Positions 45,907-55,247 are shown, numbered from the stretch's first letter. The stretch: DNA of 64,000 nt from Roseivirga sp. UBA6061 (GCA_002427745.1 DIYF01000018.1:99294-163293); one strand, 5' to 3'. Program-made: numbers and translations. Notes: generated from the letters alone by a model not told the origin.

Positions 45907-48270
45907 ATGTTCAGAAACTACATGATCACTGTGCTGCGCGGAATCCAGCGAAATAAAATGTTCACGGTCATTAACCTGGCCGGCTTGTCAGTGGCAATGG
46001 CCTGTTTTATTCTGGTGGGACTGTATGTCAACTATGAGCTCTCATATGACAGATTTCATGATAGAGTAGAGGACATCCACATGGTACAAATGACCTATAA
46101 CAAGGAGATAGGAGGCTTTAACAACAGTTTTGTACCGGCTGTACTGGCTGAGGCTATTGAAAGCCAGATTCCTGCCGTGGAGCACGCTGCCGTCACGGGT
46201 ACCGGAGCCGGTAACATGCTGGTAGAGGCGGCAAACGGTGAGTTTCTTCCGGAGAAGTACTATGCGGTGACCAATGATTTCTTTGAGGTTTTTACCTTTC
46301 CGCTCCTTTATGGCGATCCGTCAGCTGCACTTAGTGAGCCTGCATCGGTAGTGATTTCTTCTGAAACAGCTTTGAAATACTTCGAAACAGAGAATGCGAT
46401 TGGCCAGGTGATCAATATTGACGGGATGGGCGCTTTTAAAGTCAGCGGAGTGCTGAAACCTTTTCCTAAAAACTCTCAGTTCCAGCCTCACTTTCTATTG
46501 TCCTTTATCGGGCTGAACGATCCGCAGAGAAGAAATTCCTGGACCTTAAACTCTTATTTCATCTATCTCAAAACGGTGCAGGGAGCTGATCTTGAGAGAC
46601 TAAAAGCAGATATCTGGGATGTCTATGCGCCCAAGGTGCCTGAGGGAGGGGTTTATGCGGCTGCTGACCTGGAAACATTTACCGACACCTATTGGTCGGG
46701 TTCTTTCGGCTCTACGCTCAATAACCGCGACCGAGGCCTGGGTGCTGATAAAAGTGTGATCTATGTCTGCTCCGGGCTGGCTATACTGCTGCTCTTCATT
46801 GCCCTGGCCAACTACGTAAATATGGCAACAGCCAAGGCGGTAGAACGCGCCAAAGAAGTGGGGATCAGGAAGGTAAATGGCGCCACTCAGACACAGCTAA
46901 GAGCTCAGTTTCTGGGAGAAACGATATTGTTCGCCATGTTAAGTCTGGTGATTTCCCTGATTGTGGTAGAGCTCATGTTGCCCTCTGTTTCGCAGGTGCT
47001 GGGTATTCCGCTAAAGGTTGATTACACCAATCTCAACTGGCTCCTGGTGCTTTTGGGTTATGCAGCTCTCTGTGGTCTGCTGGCAGGCATTTATCCTGCC
47101 ATGTTCCTTTCCCGTTTTAATCCGGTAAAAGCTATCAAAGGAGAAGTCAATGCTACGAACAGGCGCTTTTCGGCAAAAGGAGTGTTGTTGTTTCTGCAGT
47201 TTACCATTTCGGGCACACTGGTGGCGATCTTACTGATGGCCAATGCTCAGATCAGACACTACCTGGATTTCGACCTGGGCTTCGATCAGGAGCAGGTAAT
47301 TTCCATTCATGCACCGCAATCGCTGAGGGAGGATGGTCCGCTTATCATGAATCAGATTAAGGGCCTGAGCGGGGTGTCAATTGCCACCAAAGGACCTATG
47401 CCATTTGGTGGAGATGGCTCAGCCCCGATAGTCTATGAGGATAAAAAACTGAGAAGTGTGTCCAAGGCGCATGTGGATGCCGCATTTTTACCACTCTTCG
47501 ATATTGATGTGATCGCAGGCCGGAATTTTGATGACGACAGGCTGGAAGATTTTGGCAAGACCATCATGATCAACGAAGCACTGGCCAAAGCCCTGGCATT
47601 GGAAAATCCGGTAGGAGAGATGGTAAGCATGGCCGATACGCCTGTTCGTATTATCGGAGTCTTCAAAAACTTCTATATCAACGGAGCCTTGTCCACGGAA
47701 AGGCCTCTTTTCCTGTACCCCACCAAACACCGGTTTTCCAGGGTGTTGATCAAACTGAAGCCGGGAAACCCTACCGAGACCCTGGCGGCCTTACAGGAAA
47801 TATGGCAGCCCTATCTCGGCAGAAATTCCTTCAGATATGACTTTCTGGATGAGGCCTATGCCAACAGACTTGACAAAATTCAGCGAATCACACTGATTGT
47901 TAACGGCATTACCATTGCCATTGTAACCATTTCTCTTTTCGGTCTCTTTTCGCTCGTAGCCTTCCACATTTCCAGAAAGCTCAAGGACATAGGCATCAGA
48001 AAAGTACTGGGAGCATCCGCTACCCATATCCTGGTGATATTGGGCAGACCGTACATGGCCATCCTCTTACTGTCAGCTACTGTGGCCTTGCCGCTGGCCT
48101 ATTATTTTATGAAGGAGGCACTGAGTAAGTACCCTCATCAAATCGATCTGGGCCCGGCTTACGGTACCGCAGCTTTTCTGGTAATTCTGGCTTTGGCAAC
48201 CCTGGTGATTCTCAGCAGAGCACTGGCCGCTATCCGAACCAATCCGGTGGACATACTACGAAATGAGTAA
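45907..48270 (+). CDS. ABC permease 16 (last gene of operon 3)
   Basis: 787 residues, 1 bp after permease 15, so tightly coupled. N-terminus MFRNYMITVLRGIQRNKMFTVINLAGLSVAMACFILVGLYV. Coupling motifs are RAKEVGIRKVNGA near 312 (Asn in a position that is hydrophobic or Gly-adjacent elsewhere) and RKLKDIGIRKVLGA near 690 (Asp for Glu). Second-domain motifs are NEALAKALALENPVGEMV and IIGVFKNFYINGALSTERP, a drifted VVKDFHF. The helix before the second coupling loop, TISLFGLFSLVAFHIS, is also unlike the majority. C-tail NPVDILRNE. A 151-bp gap with the operon 4 control region follows. Confidence 0.95.
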   Translation: MFRNYMITVLRGIQRNKMFTVINLAGLSVAMACFILVGLYVNYELSYDRFHDRVEDIHMVQMTYNKEIGGFNNSFVPAVLAEAIESQIPAVEHAAVTGTGAGNMLVEAANGEFLPEKYYAVTNDFFEVFTFPLLYGDPSAALSEPASVVISSETALKYFETENAIGQVINIDGMGAFKVSGVLKPFPKNSQFQPHFLLSFIGLNDPQRRNSWTLNSYFIYLKTVQGADLERLKADIWDVYAPKVPEGGVYAAADLETFTDTYWSGSFGSTLNNRDRGLGADKSVIYVCSGLAILLLFIALANYVNMATAKAVERAKEVGIRKVNGATQTQLRAQFLGETILFAMLSLVISLIVVELMLPSVSQVLGIPLKVDYTNLNWLLVLLGYAALCGLLAGIYPAMFLSRFNPVKAIKGEVNATNRRFSAKGVLLFLQFTISGTLVAILLMANAQIRHYLDFDLGFDQEQVISIHAPQSLREDGPLIMNQIKGLSGVSIATKGPMPFGGDGSAPIVYEDKKLRSVSKAHVDAAFLPLFDIDVIAGRNFDDDRLEDFGKTIMINEALAKALALENPVGEMVSMADTPVRIIGVFKNFYINGALSTERPLFLYPTKHRFSRVLIKLKPGNPTETLAALQEIWQPYLGRNSFRYDFLDEAYANRLDKIQRITLIVNGITIAIVTISLFGLFSLVAFHISRKLKDIGIRKVLGASATHILVILGRPYMAILLLSATVALPLAYYFMKEALSKYPHQIDLGPAYGTAAFLVILALATLVILSRALAAIRTNPVDILRNE

Positions 48271-48290
48271 GTCGTAGCCAGGTGATGTTG

Positions 48291-48326
48291 CCGTCCGCTC
48301 ACGGACGATAAAGCCCATGCACGATC
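48291..48326 (+). promoter_or_regulatory. Paired palindromic activator sites (UAS) of operon 4
   Basis: Primary site CGTCCG-CTCA-CGGACG at 48292-48307 (perfect 6+6 dyad, centre 48299.5), centred 82.5 bp upstream of the -24 GG at 48382. The second site is weak (GCCCA-TGCA-CGATC, 48313-48326, centre 48319.5) but lies at the same +20 offset as in the other three operons. The linker GATAAAG resembles the GGTAAAG and GCTAAAG linkers of operons 2 and 1. Confidence 0.72.
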
Positions 48327-48379
48327 AGCCGGTGTATTTTGGTTGAGTTGTAAGGTGTTGTTTTTCAGGTGCTTGTGTT

Positions 48380-48397
48380 CTGGCATAAGGCTTGGTA
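48380..48397 (+). promoter_or_regulatory. Sigma-54-like promoter of permease operon 4
   Basis: CTGGCATAAGGCTTGGTA: TGGC at 48381-48384, seven bases, TTG at 48392-48394. Same geometry as the other three; this one carries the consensus C after GG but TTGG rather than TTGC at -12. The -12 G is 28 bp from the ATG at 48422. Confidence 0.68.
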
Positions 48398-48421
48398 AGG
48401 TCTCTGTGAAAACATACGGCT

Positions 48422-50767
48422 ATGCTCAGGAATTATATCAAGGTTGCACTCCGGAATATCAGAAAAAACAAACTCTATGCTTTTCTCAATATGATGGGAC
48501 TCAGCATAGGGCTTGCCTCGTTTTTTATCATCTACCTGTTCCTGCAGAATGAGAATGCTTATGACCGGTTTCATCCCAAAGCAGATCGCATCTATCGCGT
48601 TTTAGAAGAGATAACCACTGATACAGGAGTTGAAGTCCACGGAGAAACCACCTCAGCCCTGGCTCCGGTGGCAACGGAAGAAATTCCTGAGATAGAGGCC
48701 TTTAGCCGGATAAGCCTGTGGCCAAAGGGGATTAAGATTGAGGATGCAGTAGACTCTGTACTGTTTTTAGAGACCCTGGCCGTAGATGCGGGACTGCTTG
48801 ATTTCTTTGGCCTGAATTTCCTGTCAGGTGATCCGGAAACGGCTCTGGATTCACCAGATGCTTTGCTGCTCAATGAAACAAGGGCGCGTCAGCTCTTTGG
48901 TTCAGTGGATGCTTTGGGGCAGACTTTAATGGTAGAAGGAATACCTCTGATTGTATCCGGAGTATTTAAGGATTTACCCTCCGCCAATTCGCTGAAAGCT
49001 GAGCTGATTGTTCATCTGCCCACCATAAATCCATGGCGCAAAGACCAGTTGACTGCCTGGAATGCCAATTACGGTGATCAGACCTACTTTCTGCTGACGG
49101 AAGGAGCTAATGTTGAAATCATTGAAGACAAGCTGAATAAGCTATATTCCTCAAACCTGGGCTTAGAGGACAGAAATTTGCAGTTGCAACCTCTTGTTGA
49201 CGTACACTTTTCGGTTGAAATAAAAGACGCCATTAAAGAAAAGTCAGATAGTGACTATATCCTCGTCTTTACACTGGTAGCAGGCTTCATCCTGATCTGC
49301 TCGGTGTTCAATTACATCAGCCTGGCTCTTTCGCAATCTGTGGAACGCGTAAAAGAAATCGGTATCAGAAAGGTGGTAGGTGCGGCCCGTAAGCAACTGT
49401 TATGGCAGTTTGTAACAGAGTCGGTGGTTCATGTGCTGGCAGGTTATATCATGGCACTGATCATTGTTGAATTGCTTACCCCTGAATTAGAAGTACTTAT
49501 AGAAAGAAAACTCAGCTTTGATCTTTGGTTGCACCCGGCACTCATTTTACAGGGTCTGGGCTTTTCCATAGCGGTTGCCTTATTATCTGCTGTTTATCCG
49601 GCTCTGTTTGTTACCAAACTTAAGGTTATCTCCATATTGAGAAGAAGCGTCAGTGGGTTGTCTACCCATCGTATGTTAAATGCCATCAGTGTTTTTCAGT
49701 TGGTAGTGTTCATCGTATTGATTTCGGCAGCTTTTACAGCAAATCGCCAGTTACTGTTTTTACAAAATGAGAACCTGGGGTTTGATAAGGAAGAGGTGAT
49801 GGTCATAGGTCTGTACACACCGGAGGCCATCAATAAGCAAGAAGCCCTGAAAAACGAGTTACTCCGGATTAATACAGTGTCCAGTGTGTCGCATACACGT
49901 TCTATACCCAGCCGGGTTATGGGCTTCAATGTTTTCGCTGACTATGGTTTCCGGTTTTATAACTTCCATGTAGACGAAGACTATTTTAAGACCATGGGAA
50001 TGACCATTGTAGAAGGGCGTGGCTTTTTACCTGAAGATGCCAATACTACCGACCTGGTGATTGTAAATGAGACGGCTGCCAGAAAGCTGAACTTTGAAGG
50101 TGGAGCAGTTGGCAAGACTGTAAAGACAGGTAACAAAGAGTTAAGGATTATCGGTGTGGTCAAAGACTTCCATTTTGGTACTAAAAAGGAACCTATTGAA
50201 GCTACACTTTTCAATCCTATCGACAACGACTGGGGTTTGCTGGCAGTAAAGTTTGAGGGCAGTGATTTTAAAAGAACAGTAGCTGATGTAAAAGCTACCT
50301 ATGATGAGGTAACAGGAGGAGAGAAGCTGAGCCTCTCATTTCTTGAGGATGCGATTAATGCGCAGTACAAGCAAGAGAATATCATGATCAAGGTGATCAA
50401 CAGTTTCACGGCTATGGCTGCGATAGTTGCTTTTATCGGACTTTTCGGTATCTCTGGTTATGCCGTAAAAAGAAGACTCAAAGAGATGGGAATCAGAAAA
50501 ATACTGGGGGCCAACTTCGTGTCCATTCAGAAATCCCTTAACAGCGCTAACCTTGTAAAAATGGGAGTGGCTATCGCCATTGCCCTGCCTCTGATTGTAT
50601 ACTGGATGAACTCCTGGCTGCAGTCATTTGCCTATCGCATAGACTTTCCTGTAGCCCTGGTCGTTTTCGCTTTTTTCCTGGCCGTGATGGTGGTTTTTAT
50701 CACAGTTTCTATCCACAGTATCCGGGCTTACCTTATCAATCCGGTAGAGATTTTGAAAGACGAATAA
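48422..50767 (+). CDS. ABC permease 17 (first gene of operon 4, subfamily D)
   Basis: 781 residues, behind its own sigma-54-like promoter. N-terminus MLRNYIKVALRNIRKNKLYA then GLSIGLASFFIIYLFLQNENAYDRFHPKADRIYRVL, nearly the same as in permease 18. Coupling motifs are RVKEIGIRKVVGA near 308 and RRLKEMGIRKILGA near 684; the EMGIRK form occurs only in this pair. Second-domain motifs: NETAARKLNFEGGAVGKTV and IIGVVKDFHFGTKKEPIE. The helix before the second coupling loop reads AFIGLFGISGYAVKRR. C-tail NPVEILKDE. By eye 17 and 18 are the closest pair in the window, an evident tandem duplicate. Confidence 0.95.
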   Translation: MLRNYIKVALRNIRKNKLYAFLNMMGLSIGLASFFIIYLFLQNENAYDRFHPKADRIYRVLEEITTDTGVEVHGETTSALAPVATEEIPEIEAFSRISLWPKGIKIEDAVDSVLFLETLAVDAGLLDFFGLNFLSGDPETALDSPDALLLNETRARQLFGSVDALGQTLMVEGIPLIVSGVFKDLPSANSLKAELIVHLPTINPWRKDQLTAWNANYGDQTYFLLTEGANVEIIEDKLNKLYSSNLGLEDRNLQLQPLVDVHFSVEIKDAIKEKSDSDYILVFTLVAGFILICSVFNYISLALSQSVERVKEIGIRKVVGAARKQLLWQFVTESVVHVLAGYIMALIIVELLTPELEVLIERKLSFDLWLHPALILQGLGFSIAVALLSAVYPALFVTKLKVISILRRSVSGLSTHRMLNAISVFQLVVFIVLISAAFTANRQLLFLQNENLGFDKEEVMVIGLYTPEAINKQEALKNELLRINTVSSVSHTRSIPSRVMGFNVFADYGFRFYNFHVDEDYFKTMGMTIVEGRGFLPEDANTTDLVIVNETAARKLNFEGGAVGKTVKTGNKELRIIGVVKDFHFGTKKEPIEATLFNPIDNDWGLLAVKFEGSDFKRTVADVKATYDEVTGGEKLSLSFLEDAINAQYKQENIMIKVINSFTAMAAIVAFIGLFGISGYAVKRRLKEMGIRKILGANFVSIQKSLNSANLVKMGVAIAIALPLIVYWMNSWLQSFAYRIDFPVALVVFAFFLAVMVVFITVSIHSIRAYLINPVEILKDE

Positions 50768-50823
50768 ACTCATAAGATTTTAGTACACGATAACCGTTAT
50801 CTTAACTCAGCAAACAGCAAGCT

Positions 50824-53160
50824 ATGTTCAAAAACTACCTCAAAGTAGCCTTCAGAAACATCCGTAAAAACAAGCTTTACGCTTTTCTGAACATCATTGG
50901 TTTAGGAGTGGGGTTGGCCTCTTTCTTCGTTATCTACCTCTTTCTGCAGAACGAACGGTCTTATGATACATTCCATCCAAAAGCCGATCGTATTTACAGA
51001 GTACTGGTAGAACAAACCGATGGCGGACAGCTACAGGTAGCAGCCGGTTTAAATGCCGCTATGGCTCCCGCTGCGGCTGAGCGTATTCCGGAGATTGAAG
51101 CCTACAGCCGCATAGAAGTCTACCCCAAGCAGGTTTTAATCCGAGGAATTAAAGACTCTCTGCAGGTATTCAGAAGTCTGGCTGTGGATAAAGGATTCAT
51201 TAACTTCTTCCAACTCGATTTTGTCAGAGGGTCTGGGGAAACTTCCTTCCTCAAGCCTAATTCATTATTGGTTTCCAAGACCAAGGAAGATGCTTTTTTC
51301 GATGGTGATGCACTAAACAAGAGAGTTCAGGTAAATGGAAAAGAGTACCTGATCGAGGGAGTTTTTACAGATATCCCTCCCAACTCATCACTTAAAGCCG
51401 ATATGATTGTTCCGTTTGAGACCTTGCATGCAGGTCGCTTGCAGGATTTAAACTGGAATACCAGCTATTTTGACCAGACATTTTTCCTGTTTTCTCCGGA
51501 TGCAGACATCACGCAGATAGAGGACAAACTTAACCAGCTGGCAGAGGAGAACAAGGCGGCAGCTAACAGAAGCTATAAGCTTCAGTCCATTTACGATATA
51601 CACTTTTCACTGGGGCTGAATGATTCCCTCGGAGAAAAGACAGACGAGCAGTATATCTACATTTTCACGATAGTAGCGATTTTTATACTGGCCTGTTCAG
51701 TCTTCAATTATGTAAGCCTGGCACTATCACAGTCCATTGAGCGAACCAAAGAAATTGGCGTGCGCAAGGTAATCGGGGCCGTAAAAGGGCAGCTCTACAA
51801 GCAGTTTATCAGCGAATCGGCACTATACGTGCTTATGGGCTTCGTCATTGCCCTGGTATTGGTAGAGGTAATGGTACCGCAGCTGGAGTCAATCCTGGGA
51901 CGTACCCTTTCCTCTGATTTGTCTAATACGCCTGAACTGCTCATTCCGGGCTTTATTTTCTCTATAGTGGTGGCTGGTCTGGCGGCCTTATATCCGGCTT
52001 ACGTCAGTGCCGCGCAAAAGGTGGTGAGCATCTTCAGAGGTGGTGGCCGCTTTAAATCACATAGTCTCATTAACGCAATCTCGGTTTTCCAGATAGGCGT
52101 ATTTATGGTGCTGGTCAGTGTGGCTTTTACTGCCAATCGTCAGATGCACTTTATGCAGAATGAAAATCTGGGCTTTGATAAAGAGAACCAACTCGTCATC
52201 ACCATGTTCTCACAGGGTGCCGCAGGAAAAGCTGAGGTTTTCAAAAACGACCTGGCTCAGATTCCCGAAGTTAAGTCGTCCAGCTTTACCTCTTCGGTTC
52301 CTTCCAGGGTGATGGGGTCCACAAGGTTTCGTGGCTACGATTTCTCCTTTGTCAACTTTGATGTAGACGCTGACTATCTCAATACGATGGGAATGCAGTT
52401 AAAGGAGGGGAGGAACTTCCAGCCAGAAGACAGTGATACTGCCAACCTGGTACTGATCAATGAGACGGCAGCAGCCAAACTCAATTTCGGTGAAACCGCC
52501 ATTGGTAAAACCATCCATAACGGCCGGGTCGAAATGCGGGTGATCGGAGTGGTGAATGATTTCCACTGGATTTCAAAACGTGAGGAGATTGGGCCGACTC
52601 TCTTTAGAAAGCAAACCAGAAACAGAGGGATTTTGGTGGTCAAACTGGACACCGACAACCTGATGGATACAATGGATGAGATTGAAGCAAAGTACAGTGA
52701 GCTGACCGGAGGAGAGGTGATGAGTTCCTTTTTCCTGGATAATCAGATCAATTCACAGTACAGGCAGGAGAAGATCATGATCAAAATGATCAACACTTTC
52801 ACGGTCATTGCCGCTGTAGTGGCCTTTATAGGCTTATTCGGTATTGCCGGCTACTCGGCACGCAGAAGACTCAAAGAAATGGGAATCCGTAAGGTATTGG
52901 GGGCCGGCTTTGTATCAGTACAACTGGCATTGAACAGATCAAACATCTGGAAACTGGTACTCGCAGCGATAATTGCCGCACCGCTTATTGTTTTGTGGAT
53001 GGAAGACTGGCTCAATTCTTTTGCTTATCGCATTGCTTTACCGGCCGGTCTCATTGTAGCTGCCATTGGTGTGGCCTCAGTGGTCATTCTTATTACGGCC
53101 ATGTTCCATAGTGTGAAGGCTTTTTTTATCAACCCTGTGGAAATTCTGAAGGATGAATAA
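50824..53160 (+). CDS. ABC permease 18 (operon 4, subfamily D)
   Basis: 778 residues, 56 bp after permease 17, with no UAS or -24/-12 element in the gap, so probably transcribed with it. N-terminus MFKNYLKVAFRNIRKNKLYA. Coupling motifs are RTKEIGVRKVIGA near 306 and RRLKEMGIRKVLGA near 681. Shares with permease 17 the SVPSRVMG segment, ISVFQ in TM5, ANRQ-x-x-F-x-QNENLGFDKE, and the C-tail NPVEILKDE; first-domain sequence between residues 60 and 260 differs more. VIGVVNDFHWISKREEIGP carries a drifted motif. It ends the contiguous array; a long inverted repeat and two minus-strand genes follow. Confidence 0.95.
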   Translation: MFKNYLKVAFRNIRKNKLYAFLNIIGLGVGLASFFVIYLFLQNERSYDTFHPKADRIYRVLVEQTDGGQLQVAAGLNAAMAPAAAERIPEIEAYSRIEVYPKQVLIRGIKDSLQVFRSLAVDKGFINFFQLDFVRGSGETSFLKPNSLLVSKTKEDAFFDGDALNKRVQVNGKEYLIEGVFTDIPPNSSLKADMIVPFETLHAGRLQDLNWNTSYFDQTFFLFSPDADITQIEDKLNQLAEENKAAANRSYKLQSIYDIHFSLGLNDSLGEKTDEQYIYIFTIVAIFILACSVFNYVSLALSQSIERTKEIGVRKVIGAVKGQLYKQFISESALYVLMGFVIALVLVEVMVPQLESILGRTLSSDLSNTPELLIPGFIFSIVVAGLAALYPAYVSAAQKVVSIFRGGGRFKSHSLINAISVFQIGVFMVLVSVAFTANRQMHFMQNENLGFDKENQLVITMFSQGAAGKAEVFKNDLAQIPEVKSSSFTSSVPSRVMGSTRFRGYDFSFVNFDVDADYLNTMGMQLKEGRNFQPEDSDTANLVLINETAAAKLNFGETAIGKTIHNGRVEMRVIGVVNDFHWISKREEIGPTLFRKQTRNRGILVVKLDTDNLMDTMDEIEAKYSELTGGEVMSSFFLDNQINSQYRQEKIMIKMINTFTVIAAVVAFIGLFGIAGYSARRRLKEMGIRKVLGAGFVSVQLALNRSNIWKLVLAAIIAAPLIVLWMEDWLNSFAYRIALPAGLIVAAIGVASVVILITAMFHSVKAFFINPVEILKDE

Positions 53161-53179
53161 GGTGGCTCTGAGTATTGAG

Positions 53180-53252
53180 TGTTGAATGTTGAATTATGAA
53201 TGCTAAATTATGAATGATGAATGAATCTTAATTTCTAATTCAACATTCAACA
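53180..53252. terminator. AT-rich inverted repeat between convergent genes
   Basis: Left arm TGTTGAATGTTGAATT (53180-53195) and right arm AATTCAACATTCAACA (53237-53252) are perfect 16-base reverse complements with a 41-nt spacer. The spacer and right flank are made of GAATG/ATTCAACATTC iterations running to about 53270. It lies between the convergent stops of permease 18 and the DUF3857 protein, so it could end both transcripts; a simple-repeat origin is equally possible. Confidence 0.5.
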
Positions 53253-53296
53253 TTCAACATTCAACATTCCTCATTCCCTCTTAATAACATGGCCCG

Positions 53297-55246
53297 CTAT
53301 TGCTTTGGAGCAAGCACCAGTACTATCTTATTGAAGTCGGCAGCTGAGTTGACCACTTTTTGATATTGCGGGTAGTGGCTCTTGTCCAAAGACAGTATTT
53401 CGTATTCTTCTTTTGCCGTAATGGTGAGTGTATTGCCTTCATAGGTATAGTCTGATTGAAAGTGCATCACCACTTTTTGATCCAGTTCTACGCTATTCTC
53501 TATTTGCAACTGCTCCAGACCCTGAACCACATAACCTTCCGGTACTTCCAGGGTGATTTGATGTTTGTATTGCTTAGTATCGAAGAGGATAATATCGGTT
53601 ACCCGGTCTTTTTCCTCGTACATTTCTGCCTGTTTACCTATGACTTTCCCTATGGAAACCAGATAGTCATTTCCTGCCTTTTGCACCAGAGACTTTGCCG
53701 TCACCTTCATGTGCATGCGGAAATAGCTGTTTTTATCAGCAGATAAGGCAAGGTCATCGTTTTCCATCCGGAAATCCGTTATAGCCGCATCATCTATGTC
53801 TGACACAACAATGTCTTTCTGGAGATCTTCCAGCCTTTCCGGGCTGCTGGTTCCAAACAGGTGCCTGAACAGATAGGCCTGATGCCCCTGGTAGAATCTC
53901 TCCAGTTGTATATCCAGCGCATCTTTTGCCGAAGACAGTTTTACCACCGCATTGGTGCCCAGGTGATTGTCATCTGCAGAAGAAACATGGATGGTTCTGA
54001 CTTCCTGTCCGACACGCCTCAGCCCTTTGGTAGAGTAGTCATAGCCTGTTCTGATAAAGAGTGCCGTATTGCCCTCATTTACATTGGGAGCGGGGCCGAA
54101 GCGCATATGGGCCAGTTTAGGAGAAATGTACTTGTCGTAGTCAGGGAAGTAGAAGAGGATGTCGCGCAGGTCCATGCTATGCGGGAAGTCCTCATCCACA
54201 CTACCCAAAAAGCGGCTCGAAGTAAAGACAACATCAAACCTGACCCCCAGTTTTTCGAAAAGCCGTGTATAGACTCTGGCCATTCCCACGGCATTTCCCA
54301 CCCTGTTTTTAAAGACAAACAGGGCATCGCTGTATTCATCTTTTCCCGATGCTTCTATGGTAAAGCTTTCTTTGATGCTCTTTTCTATCAGCATCAGCTT
54401 CTGGGCTTCTGTCTTGCCATCCAGTTTCAGGTTTTTAATAAACTTTCTCGCTGCGGCACTGCCCTTGTTCCCCTGCACCGTTTTAAACAGGTTTTTGGAA
54501 ATACTCTCCCAGTTAATCAGATCAACCCCGTTTGGCGTGGAGACAAGCTTGTAATCAACCCGCTGAAGCTTTGACTTGAAGGAGGAATACTGTTCTTCAG
54601 AAAGCCCCGGAATGTTCTGAACCTTGATCTTTTTATGATGTGAGGCAAAAGAACCAAAAGAGTCTGGAAAACCATTGTACGATTTGGTCGCAAAACTCAG
54701 CTGGTTGGGGGCTTTCAGCTCAAAGCTGGCATTGAGCACCGGAAACTCCTGCTGATAAACCTCCCGGCCAAAGCTTCTCACTGCCTGGCGCAGGGTGTAG
54801 ATGTACTCTATTTCACCTCCGGTCTGTACACCTTCTACCGCGAAAATCATAAAGTCACCACTGCCGTTGGCATTCGACAACTCTTTGAGGTTTTCCTGGT
54901 CAAAAGACTGCACCTGATTGTCGGGAGAAATGGTTCTTACCTTCAGGTCCACCAGCGGCCCGCGACCGGCCGGTATATAGACCTTATTAAACTTCTCGAT
55001 ACCGGCATCATTGTTCACCTTAACGATCTTATGAACCGTATAATACTGGGTCTGCACGTAGGGAGTGACCTGGTAATCGATAAAACGGAAGTCTGCAATG
55101 ATTACAGCTGGTTCCTGATTGTGAACAGGGTCAATCTCATGTATCTCAGGTTTTTCCAGCCACTTCAGCTTTTCATGAATAAGGCTCTGCCCATTGAGTG
55201 TCTGTAAGGAAAAAAGGAGCAGTATAGCGATAAATGATTTCTTCAT
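53297..55246 (-). CDS. Exported DUF3857 protein with degenerate transglutaminase-like domain
   Basis: 649 residues, signal peptide MKKSFIAILLLFSLQTLNGQ. A DUF3857-type beta domain covers about 30-215, followed by a transglutaminase-like region (about 280-385) and a DUF2569/C-terminal beta region. Aligned to its neighbour, the segment NRVGNAVGMARVY (314-326) replaces NRKYGDCKDMANLL: the nucleophile position is Ala319, so it should not be a Cys-protease or transglutaminase. His356 (DFPHSMDL) may be the retained His. It starts 1 bp after the stop of the neighbouring gene and so forms a two-gene operon with it. A structural or binding role for a catalytically dead partner is inferred. Confidence 0.9.
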   Translation of the reverse strand: MKKSFIAILLLFSLQTLNGQSLIHEKLKWLEKPEIHEIDPVHNQEPAVIIADFRFIDYQVTPYVQTQYYTVHKIVKVNNDAGIEKFNKVYIPAGRGPLVDLKVRTISPDNQVQSFDQENLKELSNANGSGDFMIFAVEGVQTGGEIEYIYTLRQAVRSFGREVYQQEFPVLNASFELKAPNQLSFATKSYNGFPDSFGSFASHHKKIKVQNIPGLSEEQYSSFKSKLQRVDYKLVSTPNGVDLINWESISKNLFKTVQGNKGSAAARKFIKNLKLDGKTEAQKLMLIEKSIKESFTIEASGKDEYSDALFVFKNRVGNAVGMARVYTRLFEKLGVRFDVVFTSSRFLGSVDEDFPHSMDLRDILFYFPDYDKYISPKLAHMRFGPAPNVNEGNTALFIRTGYDYSTKGLRRVGQEVRTIHVSSADDNHLGTNAVVKLSSAKDALDIQLERFYQGHQAYLFRHLFGTSSPERLEDLQKDIVVSDIDDAAITDFRMENDDLALSADKNSYFRMHMKVTAKSLVQKAGNDYLVSIGKVIGKQAEMYEEKDRVTDIILFDTKQYKHQITLEVPEGYVVQGLEQLQIENSVELDQKVVMHFQSDYTYEGNTLTITAKEEYEILSLDKSHYPQYQKVVNSAADFNKIVLVLAPKQ

Positions 55247-55247
55247 T

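Noticed and set aside
9349..48326. GTCCGC...GCGGAC dyads as mere dispersed intergenic palindromes
   Set aside because: In this window they occur only before the four operon heads, at constant distance from a -24/-12 element and with a second site always 20 bp on. A genome-wide count is still the decisive test.
9474..53160. Array of tandem repeats as a possible assembly artefact
   Set aside because: The copies differ throughout at protein and DNA level, have individual start and tail sequences and different intergenic gaps, so they are real paralogues.
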